From the NCBI GenBank assembly GCA_030248135.1, contig JASANC010001245.1, positions 1 to 64,000 on the forward strand: a stretch of DNA of 64,000 nt. Reading direction: 5' to 3'. This document shows, in pieces, positions 48,500 through 57,500 of this stretch. A program made the translations under genes and the position numbers. Within the stretch, counting starts at the first letter, position 1. Every line of letters begins with the position of its first letter. The DNA comes from Theristus sp. LFF4_11. Its lineage: Eukaryota > Nematoda > Chromadorea > Monhysterida > Xyalidae. A model generated the notes under the pieces. It was not told where the DNA came from and did no database searches. It saw only the letters and a program-made list of their open reading frames with translations.

Positions 48500-49045
48500 C
48501 GGGAGAGGGTATATTTCCACAGGAAAAGATGCCCCTTATCTTTGGGAGAAGTACTCCCATGTGGCCCACTCAATATCTTTCGAGATAGGGTACTCCCGTG
48601 GGGTAAGGTACCCGGTATTTTTCGTGATAGGGGACTCCCGTGGAGTAAGATACAGGGTATCTTCAGGAATAAGGTACTCTCGCGGGGCAAGGTACCCGGT
48701 AAATTTCGGAATAGGGTACTCTCGCGAAGGAAGGTACCCGGTATTTTTTAGAATAGGGGGCTCGCGTGGGGTAAGGTACCTGGTTTAGGATAGGGTACTC
48801 CCGCGGAGTAAGGTACCCGGTATCTTTCGGGATACCCGCAGAATAAAGTAGCCGGTATATTTCGGGATAGGGTACTCCTGCGGGGTGACGTATCCGGTAT
48901 TTTTCGAGAGAAGGTACTCCCACGGGGTAAGCTGCCCAGGATCTTTCGGCGCAGAGTACTCCCACGAGGGGACGTGCTTGATATCTGACGGGAGCGGGTA
49001 CTCCCACAAGGAGGGGAGGTGCTTGATTTTGGTAAGGAATGTATT
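48500..49045 (+). repeat. ~43-bp minisatellite (GGTACTCCCGCGGGGTAAGG)
   Basis: About 12 degenerate copies of a 40-45 bp unit of the type AGGGTACTCCCGTGGGGTAA followed by GGTACCCGGTATTTTTCGGG. Divergence increases toward the right end. Several frames are open on both strands simply because the unit lacks stops. Confidence 0.93.
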
Positions 49046-49244
49046 GAGACCAAACTTGGGTAGTATGTTGGACCCAAGAACGGGGTTGCATGTCAACGTT
49101 GCGTCAGCGACAGCGGAGTACAACTGCGCATAAATGTTCGAGGACTACACTGCAATTCAATACATTTATGGTGATGTGCAAAACGTATAGCGCACAAAAA
49201 ATGTGAGTTGGTATTTGTTCAATAAATCTTTGCCAAGTGACAGG

Positions 49245-49374
49245 TGTAACGAACGTTTGTTCTAGTCGCCGTTAGAGGGCGCAACGGGCGCCCCGCCCAC
49301 TCTTTATTTATGATTTTTGTTTCTTTTCTTGTTTGGCTTTCGAGGTCAGTTGAATAAAGAACCACCACGTTACA
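49245..49374 (+). repeat. 5' LTR
   Basis: 130 bp, TGTAAC...GTTACA (6-bp terminal inverted ends). AATAAA at 49353-49358 is a probable poly(A) signal near the R region. Identical to the 3' copy. Confidence 0.95.
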
Positions 49375-49376
49375 TC

Positions 49377-49394
49377 TGGTGCCTGTGGGTGGAA
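49377..49394 (+). promoter_or_regulatory. Primer-binding-site candidate
   Basis: TGGTGCCTGTGGGTGG begins two bases after the LTR. TGG is the complement of a tRNA 3' CCA, as expected of a minus-strand priming site. The tRNA species is not identified. Confidence 0.6.
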
Positions 49395-49519
49395 GGCAGT
49401 GGAAAGCGGTGGAAGAGAAGGAGAATACAGAGTCCATCGCACTGGAGTGCGAAAAATAGTGAAGGGCCGAAAAAGCGCAGCAAGGCGCAGAGGGCGACCA
49501 GTCCCCAAAATAAAAAAAC

Positions 49520-49842
49520 TGGAAATCGTGGACAAATCGTCCCAAAAAGCCGGCAAAAAGTTTCAACAATTGAAACGAGAGGGCGGACAGCCCCAAAATA
49601 ATTGAAATTGTAGCGCGCGGGCAAAAATAGCCTTGAATTGAAATAAAGCGCGCGGGCAAAAGCCCAATATAAATCGAATTCAAACGGTCCAAAAAATTGA
49701 AATTGACGGCAGAAAGCCTCAGGACCTTGAAATACCAGGCAAAACGGCCTGAAGAAAACTGAAATTACGGGCAGAAGACCCGAAATAATGGTTGGTTGAA
49801 ATCCACCAAGAATTGAATTCAACGGCCCGGGCAGATAGCCCT
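49520..49842 (+). ncRNA. Leader hairpin array of the Ty3/gypsy element
   Basis: At about 30-40 nt intervals, GAAAT/GAAAC is followed by a short stem-loop: GGAC-AAATC-GTCC (49530-49542), GGGC-GGACA-GCCC (49581-49593), GGC-AAAAATA-GCC (49620-49632), GGGC-AAAA-GCCC (49654-49665), GGC-AGAAA-GCC (49708-49718), AGGC-AAAACG-GCCT (49737-49750), CGGG-CAGAAGA-CCCG (49768-49782), GGGC-AGATA-GCCC (49829-49841). Stem bases vary but stay complementary and loops stay purine-rich. This looks like an RNA structure array, possibly for packaging, dimerisation or translation; the function is inference. Confidence 0.6.
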
Positions 49843-50416
49843 AGATTGCAGACTCTGTATTGTTCTTCATTCCCGCGTTCCCTCTTTGCCTTCACTGTTC
49901 AACTCATTTATTCCATATTTGTCATTTCTGTTGTTGTATTTTGAATTTTGAGGTCATTTTATCCAATCCAAGCCACAACATTTATATTCACTCATCTTCT
50001 TGATTCAGCTCTTAGCTTTCTGATCACCATGCCAGTTATTTCTCACAACGCAGAGCCAGTCACAGTGTAGCACGCTTGCAAAAACTGTTGTTGAGCGTGT
50101 GATCAAAAAAAACCGTTGTTGAGCGTGCGATCAAGAATTTTACACTGTTACACTGTTGTGTGCACCTGCGAGCTATTTAAAAAAAAGCAACCCAGCTTAT
50201 CCGGTAAACTCGCTTATCTATTCAGCTCCTTTGTATGTAAACTCCAGCTTTGTTGCAGACACAACAAAACAAGAAGAATTTTCTCGATTTTAAACAACGA
50301 AAACATTTTCTTTTGATTCTGCATTGGTATTCTGATTCATATTCCGTGTTGTTGAAGAGGGGTTTTATCGTAACCATCCGTGCTCGTTTTTCTTGTTCAT
50401 ATTGGTAACTGGCCTT

Positions 50417-51190
50417 ATGAACGTGAACGCTCGTGACCAGCGCGCTGATGCGCGAGGCACAGCACGAACATTAGCTGAACTTCAACAAGAGAATGCAGAA
50501 ATGGCGGCACGATTAGCAGAATTGCACGCTGCTCAAGGCATAAATGCCAATACTGCGCCAGTCGTTGAAATCAGTAACGTCCCAATTGAACCATTCTCAG
50601 AAAGTACCGAATCGCAAACGTTTTCTGAGTGGCTGGACGATTACATACTGACCGCGCAGCATCGCGGCTGGCCGGAAACAAAGCGTGTTGAATCACTGCC
50701 GCTTTTCTTGATTGGCCCGGCTAGGCGCGCGTACCGTAGGCAATCTGCTGCTGTGCGAGGCGATTTCAAACAGATCACAGACAGTTTGAAACAGTGGCTA
50801 GACCCACCAGACCCGGACAAAAACAGTGTCAATGATCTGTTTGGCCGCCGAATGCGACCAACTGAAACTGTAACGTCTTTCGCGGACGATATATTTCGTT
50901 TGGTTCAGGGCGCTTTTGCTGTACCGCAATTCACAGTTGAACAGCAAGACAAAATTGCCAGAGATGCATTTTCAAAATATTTACGCCCAGAGTTGCGCGA
51001 TAAAGTCCGTGACAAGAATTGTCCGACATTTGACGAAACAGTGCGTTGCGCCAAGCAACTAGAACAGCGCATGCGTTTGGACGAACGCGATGGCGTTTGC
51101 GTTTCAACTGCTGGAGCTCAGTCAGCGAGCGCGCAGCCAAATCAAAATCAAAATGAAATCTATTATGACCAAAAAGCACTTAACCGGTAG
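50417..51190 (+). CDS. gag: Ty3/gypsy Gag (capsid), C-terminally truncated
   Basis: Start ATG 50417. It contains an N-terminal coiled coil (TLAELQQENAEMAARLAELH) and a capsid region with the retrotransposon Gag signature (FSEWLDDYILTAQHRGWPE, then LIGPARRAYR and ...SFADDIFRLVQGAF). The usual CCHC zinc knuckle that should follow is absent. The frame runs into a stop 20-30 nt beyond the deletion junction. The product would be a capsid-like Gag without nucleocapsid. Confidence 0.85.
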   Translation: MNVNARDQRADARGTARTLAELQQENAEMAARLAELHAAQGINANTAPVVEISNVPIEPFSESTESQTFSEWLDDYILTAQHRGWPETKRVESLPLFLIGPARRAYRRQSAAVRGDFKQITDSLKQWLDPPDPDKNSVNDLFGRRMRPTETVTSFADDIFRLVQGAFAVPQFTVEQQDKIARDAFSKYLRPELRDKVRDKNCPTFDETVRCAKQLEQRMRLDERDGVCVSTAGAQSASAQPNQNQNEIYYDQKALNR

Positions 51191-52691
51191 AATGTCACGG
51201 TGTCAAGCAGCTCTGCTGGACTTTGACATCGAAATTCGATACAGACCCGGAGCGAAAAATCATGCTGATCCGCTCAGCAGATACCCGATTGATGACAACA
51301 CCCATGTCATTTCATCGGCTGGCCCGGATGACAATCCAGACGAGCCCGCGTTGTGTCCGGCAGCGGTGCGCGAACAACAACATCTTGTCCGCTGGATGCA
51401 CGAGTTGTTGTCGTTCCTCAGTGATGGCACTGTCCCATCAACAATAAGAAACGCATCGCACTTCAAAGAGACAGCACAACTGTACAAAGTTCGAGACGGT
51501 TTGCTGTATCGGAGAGCGAAAGTGACAAGGCAATCACGAACGGACCCTTACCGTTTGGTGATTCCACCGAATCTTCGAGAAACGGTGATGACCGCATGTC
51601 ACAATGATGTCACCGGAGCCCATATGGGCGTGACAAAAACATTCGAAAAAGTGGCATCACGCTACTATTGGCCCAAGTTGTTCGAGAGCATCGCACAATG
51701 GGTTAGCTCCTGCGAGCTTTGCGCACGGCGCAAGCAGCCATTACAAGCACCACGGGCGCCAATGGTGCCGATGGAAGTCATGCCAACGCCATTCCATCGG
51801 GTAGGCATGGATTTTAAAGAGATGCCATTGACATACAGTGGCAACAAGTGGCTGCTAGTAGTGGTGTGCTACTGGACAAAGTGGGTTGAAGCGTTCCCAC
51901 TTAAAGACGCAAAGGCAGAAACAGTGGCACAAGTGTTCGTGAATGAAATCATGGCACGCCACGGCGTTGTCCGAGAGATCGTGACCGATCAAGGAACCTC
52001 GTTTGTGAACAAGGTGCTGGAGGAAGTGTGCGAAGTAATGGGAACAATGCAAATTCGCACCACACCAGCACACGCACAGACAGATGGTCTTTGTGAACGC
52101 CAAAACCGTACTATCGGCCAAGCTCTGAGTTTCTATTTGGAAACCAAACACAGACAGCGCGACTGGGATCGCTGGTTGAACTTGCTGTTGTTTGCTATGC
52201 GCAGCAGTGTGCAGGAATCAACCCGCGAATCGCCATTTTTCATGTTGTATCACCGGGACCCTGTGCTCCCGATCGACACGGTTCTGCACGAGGCGGACCG
52301 TCGATACGTCGATGTACCAACGTACAAACAGGAAATGGTCTGGGCAATGAATGACTGCTGGAGTGCTGCCGAAAAGGCCGTTTCGGCAGCACAAGCACGG
52401 CAGAAAAGGAACTACGATAAAACAGTCACCGACATGCAGTACCAGGTCGGCGATCGAGTGCTTTTGCACAGTGACGTGGTTCCGCCTGGACAGTCGCGAA
52501 AATTGTCGCTCCCGTACACGGGTAACTATCGGATCATAGAGATCAAGTTCCCGGACGCAAAAATTCAATCAATCGACCATCCCCGAAAGAAACCAAGATT
52601 CGTGCACATCAACCGACTAAAGCACGCGCCGGCACCTTACGTGCCGCGTTTGATGAAGAAAGAAATCGATGAAGAGGAGACCGTCAAGTGA
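51150..52691 (+). CDS. pol: Ty3/gypsy Pol remnant: RNase H end and integrase
   Basis: Frame 3 (open from 51090; real Pol sequence from about 51150). It begins with the end of RNase H (LLDFDIEIRYRPGAKNHADP, LSRYP). The integrase zinc domain follows with H-x3...H and C-x2-C (TACHNDVTGAHMGV ... SCELCARR), then the catalytic core with D in GMDFKEM, D in IVTDQGTSF and E in LCERQNR, and a C-terminal domain (YQVGDRVLLHS). There is no in-frame start for Pol apart from the Gag overlap. All three DDE residues are present, but without RT the element is defective. Confidence 0.93.
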   Translation, partial: KMKSIMTKKHLTGRMSRCQAALLDFDIEIRYRPGAKNHADPLSRYPIDDNTHVISSAGPDDNPDEPALCPAAVREQQHLVRWMHELLSFLSDGTVPSTIRNASHFKETAQLYKVRDGLLYRRAKVTRQSRTDPYRLVIPPNLRETVMTACHNDVTGAHMGVTKTFEKVASRYYWPKLFESIAQWVSSCELCARRKQPLQAPRAPMVPMEVMPTPFHRVGMDFKEMPLTYSGNKWLLVVVCYWTKWVEAFPLKDAKAETVAQVFVNEIMARHGVVREIVTDQGTSFVNKVLEEVCEVMGTMQIRTTPAHAQTDGLCERQNRTIGQALSFYLETKHRQRDWDRWLNLLLFAMRSSVQESTRESPFFMLYHRDPVLPIDTVLHEADRRYVDVPTYKQEMVWAMNDCWSAAEKAVSAAQARQKRNYDKTVTDMQYQVGDRVLLHSDVVPPGQSRKLSLPYTGNYRIIEIKFPDAKIQSIDHPRKKPRFVHINRLKHAPAPYVPRLMKKEIDEEETVK

Positions 52692-52924
52692 AAAAAATTT
52701 GAACCAATTCGATTCTTAATTGATTTTGAATTTTGATTCAGCGAAAACTGAAAATTACATGATTTGTTACTTGACATGAATTTTGTTGTTTTATGATGTT
52801 CTGTTAATTTTTATTATTAACCTTTCAGTCCCTTACAACGTTACCATCCGTTTTTTTTGATTCTCCATCTTTTGTATTTCATCCGTAATTTTTTTGTTGC
52901 CGTCCAAAAAAAAGGGGCGTCAGG

Positions 52925-53054
52925 TGTAACGAACGTTTGTTCTAGTCGCCGTTAGAGGGCGCAACGGGCGCCCCGCCCACTCTTTATTTATGATTTTTGT
53001 TTCTTTTCTTGTTTGGCTTTCGAGGTCAGTTGAATAAAGAACCACCACGTTACA
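52925..53054 (+). repeat. 3' LTR
   Basis: Identical to 49245-49374. A purine-rich tract AAAAAAAAGGGG at 52907-52918 is the likely polypurine primer, although GCGTCAGG lies between it and the LTR start as drawn. The LTR may therefore begin a few bases earlier (the CAGG before TGTAAC is shared by both copies). Confidence 0.93.
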
Positions 53055-53543
53055 CAGGAATGGTCTTATAATCAGCTAGTGTAAATGAATTTACTTTTGT
53101 AGCCAGAGAACATTTTGCAAAAGTCCTCCCTCTCCCCCTCCCCGGAAAATCTTGAAAACGGTTGTTCTAGCTATCTATTCAACACTTAAATTTTCCGAAA
53201 CAATTTTTATAATTTACTTTAGTAGTTTTCAGTTATTCCTTGGGATTTTCCTACTTACAGTTCCATTCGAGACTAATACTACCCTCAGGGAAACAACAAT
53301 GGGAGACCTGCGAATTCAAAAGATGTGTTGACATCTGTACAGCTTACATCCAGCTATTTCTACTGGTTATCAACTCTATTGGTTCGACTAATGCCCAAAA
53401 CTTGTTTGATCCATTTCTAATTTCTGCTTTTACCTTGTTTCATTTTTGATTGCAGCTTAGCAAATGGTGCAACTTTCAAGTTTCAGTAGAGGATTCGTCA
53501 GCTCACATGAAAACTATTTTCATACCACAACTTTCAATGTATA

Positions 53544-54335
53544 CAGTCGAACTCAATAAAATGTGGAATCAGCTGATTGGTCGGCCGAGGGGAGGCTGCT
53601 TACAGTCCGCACCCTTCTTTTTCGTAAATCTGGATACTATTGAAACGTGTTTCTTTTGAATGAGTGTGAATTTCCAGCACCCTTTTCACGCTAAAAATAA
53701 ACTGAAAATGTTAGAGACTTCAAAATTCAGATTTTTTTAAATCAACAGCTCAAAATGTATTTTTTGTTTGATGACGACGACGACGACGTCGTCGCCTAAT
53801 TTTTGCGTGTGAATTGAAAGTCAAAAGCTTGAAAGGAATGCGCTGTGTATGGTTTGCTGCGTGCACCAAGTAATTGAACACAGCAGCTTACCAAAAACAA
53901 CTTGAAAACGGTGAAAATGAAAGATGAAAGCAAAGTCGTCGTCGTGTCGTCGTCGTCCGCAAAGTCGGAACGCGCTTTTTTAATTGCGGACGCATGTCGA
54001 TCGGTCAGGTAGGAATGAAACCCCCTTCAGCTGGCTACACAGCGCACTCATTTCAGGCTTTTGTCTTTCAGTTCACATGCAAAAATTAGACGACGTCGTC
54101 GTCGTCAATAAAAAATGCATTTTGAGCTGTTGAATAAAAAAATCTGAATTTCGCAGTCTCCAACCCTTTGAGTTTATTTTTAGCATGAAAAGGGTGCTGG
54201 AAATTCACATTCATTCAAAAGAAACACGTTTCAATAGAATCCAGATCTACGAAAAAAGAAGGATGCGGAGTGTGAGCAGCTTAATTCCCCTCAGCCGACC
54301 AATCAGCTGATTCCACATTTTATTGAGTTCGACTG
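53544..54335. mobile_element. Tc1/mariner-type foldback MITE with long TIRs
   Basis: Starts CAGTCGAACTCAATAAAATG and ends with its complement, with TA on both sides (53542-53543, 54336-54337). The arms stay similar for about 270 bp. Each arm ends in a GAC/GTC-repeat block (near 53775-53795, 53937-53955 and 54092-54108). No transposase frame is present. Confidence 0.88.
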
Positions 54336-54591
54336 TACATGCTTCTCTGCTTATTGTATTGCGCAACCGCAATCATCTGTGCATTGCATGAAGTTTTACT
54401 ATAAGTTCAAATAATCCTCATGTTTAAAAATTTCTTATCGTGCACAAATAAAGCATTGAAATCATACAGTCCCATACATCAAAAAATCCTAATAAAGCAT
54501 ACATACATAAATACGGATTACAAATTACGATAAAAACTGGAAGTTTTGTTTGTGTGTTAAAAAATAGAAATGTTAAAAAAAGTGCGACAAT

Positions 54592-57500
54592 TCAGTTCCA
54601 GTGACGAAGCGAATCTCCTTGGAGTCTACGGCTCGGACAAGGACAGTAGATCGCATCACGGCCAGGTGAGCCGACTAATCCTTCTGGCCCTCCTTCACCC
54701 TGCAATCCAACAGCCCCTTGGTAGCCTTGTACACCTGGCTCACCCGGTGGACCAGCTGGACCAACAGGGGCGTCATCACCGTTGTCACCGCGCGCACCAA
54801 CGGCACCCTAAATGAAAGTTTTGTGAAAACCGAACGCAGGCAAACACAAACTCACTGAACGTACCTTGAACATAGTTCAAACTGACATACCGGAGCTCCA
54901 TCTTTGCCTTTTCGGCCAGGTGTACCGATGAGCGATTTTGCGTTGCCACCGTCCCCTCCAGGTTTGCCAGCGTTGCCGTCGAGTCCGGCGACACCAGGTG
55001 AGCCCATTTCGCCAGGTACTCCAGGGTCACCGTCGCGCCCGTTCATTCCATTCATGCCCGCAGCACCGCGCATGCCTCGTGGACCTGTTTATTACACAAT
55101 GTTTTAATGATTGAACTGCAAAGTTTAATTATATTTTTACCGCACAATTTATTTACCTGTCTGACCCTTTGGACCGTCCTTGCCGATTGGGCCATTCGGA
55201 CAATGGAAGCATTTATCTGCTTCAACGGCTACCACAACATCCTGATATAATGAAAGTGCTAATGAATAAAATACTTTACATTTATTCGGATTTACGCAGC
55301 AATCAGCAGCAGTATCGAAGATGAGGGATGTACGTATGGCCTATTTTTTTAAACGTGTCCCACTGAAATGACGTCATGTGCCACAAAACATGCGCTTGCC
55401 GTTCACAGCAAACCAGACTATCCGTTTAGCCGATTTCTTCCCGTAAACAAATGGTGAATGTCGAATCAGTCACACCAAACTGAAATTTTAGTGCCTGTAC
55501 TTTGACAAACGGGCGTTTTTAAATAAAATGACGTCACGTTAGTCCGGACACGTTTGAATAAATCCACAATAGTAGTTTATTATACACAAGTATGCCCATA
55601 GCGGGCCGGGTCCCGTGACATCCATTCGTCAAAACCCGGCATCCCCCACGGAGGTCCCACATGGACCAAAATGCAAAAAAGGCTCCAAAATCGCAAAATT
55701 TTGTTAAAAAAAGTCAAAAAATCACAAATAAGTACAGGGTGGGCAAAAAAAAGGTTCCATTTTCAAACTGCTGTCACTGGCTGGCGTTTTAATATTATGA
55801 GCTGAAATTTTCAGCACTGATAAAACATGCGTTGCCATTTTACTGACAAATGCGGGGGGGGGGGGAGTGGCGGTTGCAGTGAAAATGATGAAATTGGGCT
55901 ACCAAAGGCCCCAAAGGGGGGGGTAAAAGTAATTTCATTACAAAGGGGTTAAAAAAAAAAATTTTTTCCGTATATATAATTTCTGCGACTCTGCCTGCCA
56001 TCAATGTATTTTTGCTATTTTTCAACAAACCCCCCCTTAATTTTTACCCCCCCCCCGTCGCTGACGTTTTCCCCATGGGGGTTTATTGGGGGTAATACGG
56101 TATATAATTTCTAGCGCTCACTGTGGCAGATTTTCTAAAAAGCTCGAAAAATCAACAAATTGACTGAAATGAGTGCAAGAAAAAATTAGTATCAAGATGC
56201 GTGATTCAATTTTGAAACTGTTGCTAAGGTGACAAAATGGTCTTTTTGGATACCCGTGATAGTTCAAATCATGCGCTCAGAGTGGAAAGGTCTCACACTT
56301 GAGTTGCATTTGAGCACCTCGAGCGAAATTCTGATGTTTCACAACGGACTCGAGTCAGCAGCCATGCGACTGCGACAGAAAGAATTGTTCAGTCGATTTT
56401 TTTGTTTTCTGTGTTGCTCTGTCTGTTAATTTGTTTCTTTTGAAAAGTTTTTCTGCGGTTTGAATAAAAACAGTGTTTCAGTTTCAGTTTTCTGCAGTTT
56501 CCTCATGGTTAAGTGGACAGCAGAACAACGGGTCTGGTGTGCTATCTGGTGGGAGCAATCTGAAAGTTTTTCTGCAGTGACTCGCCAGTTTCGCGTAAAA
56601 TTCCATCCAGCCGCTGCCGGACGACAAACCTTGATGATGATTTGGATATCTATGAGCAATGATTCGTTGTTAAAGCTAATAGTAGGTAATTATTGGTGAT
56701 TACTGTGATAATTGTTGTGTTAATTGGAGTTCTGTTTCTATACAAGTTCGGAAAAATGCCCGAAGGGCATGAAAAAGACCAAATATTATTTCAGAATGAC
56801 AGAGATAGAAAAGTGTGACACAAGGATTTTCACAAGATCAAACATTTTATGAAACGTGTGTGAACTGGAAAGTTACAAACTGAAATAATATTTACGCCAA
56901 TATCTTTTTTGTCATTCTCAAGGACGGCACAATCTCTGTACAAATTTTATCTCACTTCATTTGATGCTGCAAAAAAATCATTTGCTGCTGTGAACATGCT
57001 CTTTTTATTTGTGAATACTGTATCAAATGATTTGCTTAATACGGTGTTTGCGGGCTGAACCCTTTTACGATGAGTGCGGTCACAACCGGAGCCAGTGCCT
57101 TGAAATGACAAAAATATATTGACGTAAATATTATTTCAGTTTGTAACTTTCCAGTTCACACACGTTTCATAAAATGTTTGATCTTGTGAAAATCCTTGTG
57201 TCACACTTTTCTATCTCTGTCATTCTGAAATAATATTTGGTCTTTTTCATGCCCTTCGGGCATTTTTCCGAACTTGTCTTTTTCTTTTATATCTCAAAGA
57301 GTTTATAGGGTTTTAGCCTATCAGACGCAGCATAGTCGACTGCAATGGTTTCTGTTGCATTTGTACTCAGAGCAAGGATTTTTAGGAGCAAACCCTTCCG
57401 TAGACCCTTTTCAACCCAGGCACGGGTTAATATCAGTTTTCACTAGTTTTTCGCTATTTTGCACCTAAACTATAGCCTATCAGACGCAGCATAGTTGACT

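Larger units (their letters stand above)
49245..53054 (+). mobile_element. Ty3/gypsy LTR retrotransposon, internally deleted
   Basis: 3.81 kb with identical 130-bp LTRs (49245-49374 and 52925-53054), ends TGTAAC...GTTACA, and CAGG on both outer sides (49241-49244, 53055-53058). It holds a leader, a Gag ORF and the RNase H end plus integrase. Protease, reverse transcriptase and the Gag zinc knuckle are missing (junction near 51150-51180). The LTRs show no difference by eye, so insertion or gene conversion is recent. It cannot replicate alone but could be mobilised by an intact relative. Confidence 0.95.

Noticed and set aside
48561..49091. Several ORFs of 75-142 codons in all frames
   Set aside because: Products of the 43-bp minisatellite, whose unit lacks stop codons.
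49219..49822. Minus-strand open frames of about 150 codons over the LTR leader
   Set aside because: They arise from the stop-poor hairpin array and LTR and run opposite to the element; no similarity to proteins.
49241..53058. CAGG as a certain 4-bp target-site duplication of the LTR element
   Set aside because: CAGG also precedes the 3' LTR internally, so part of it could belong to the LTR; kept only as probable.
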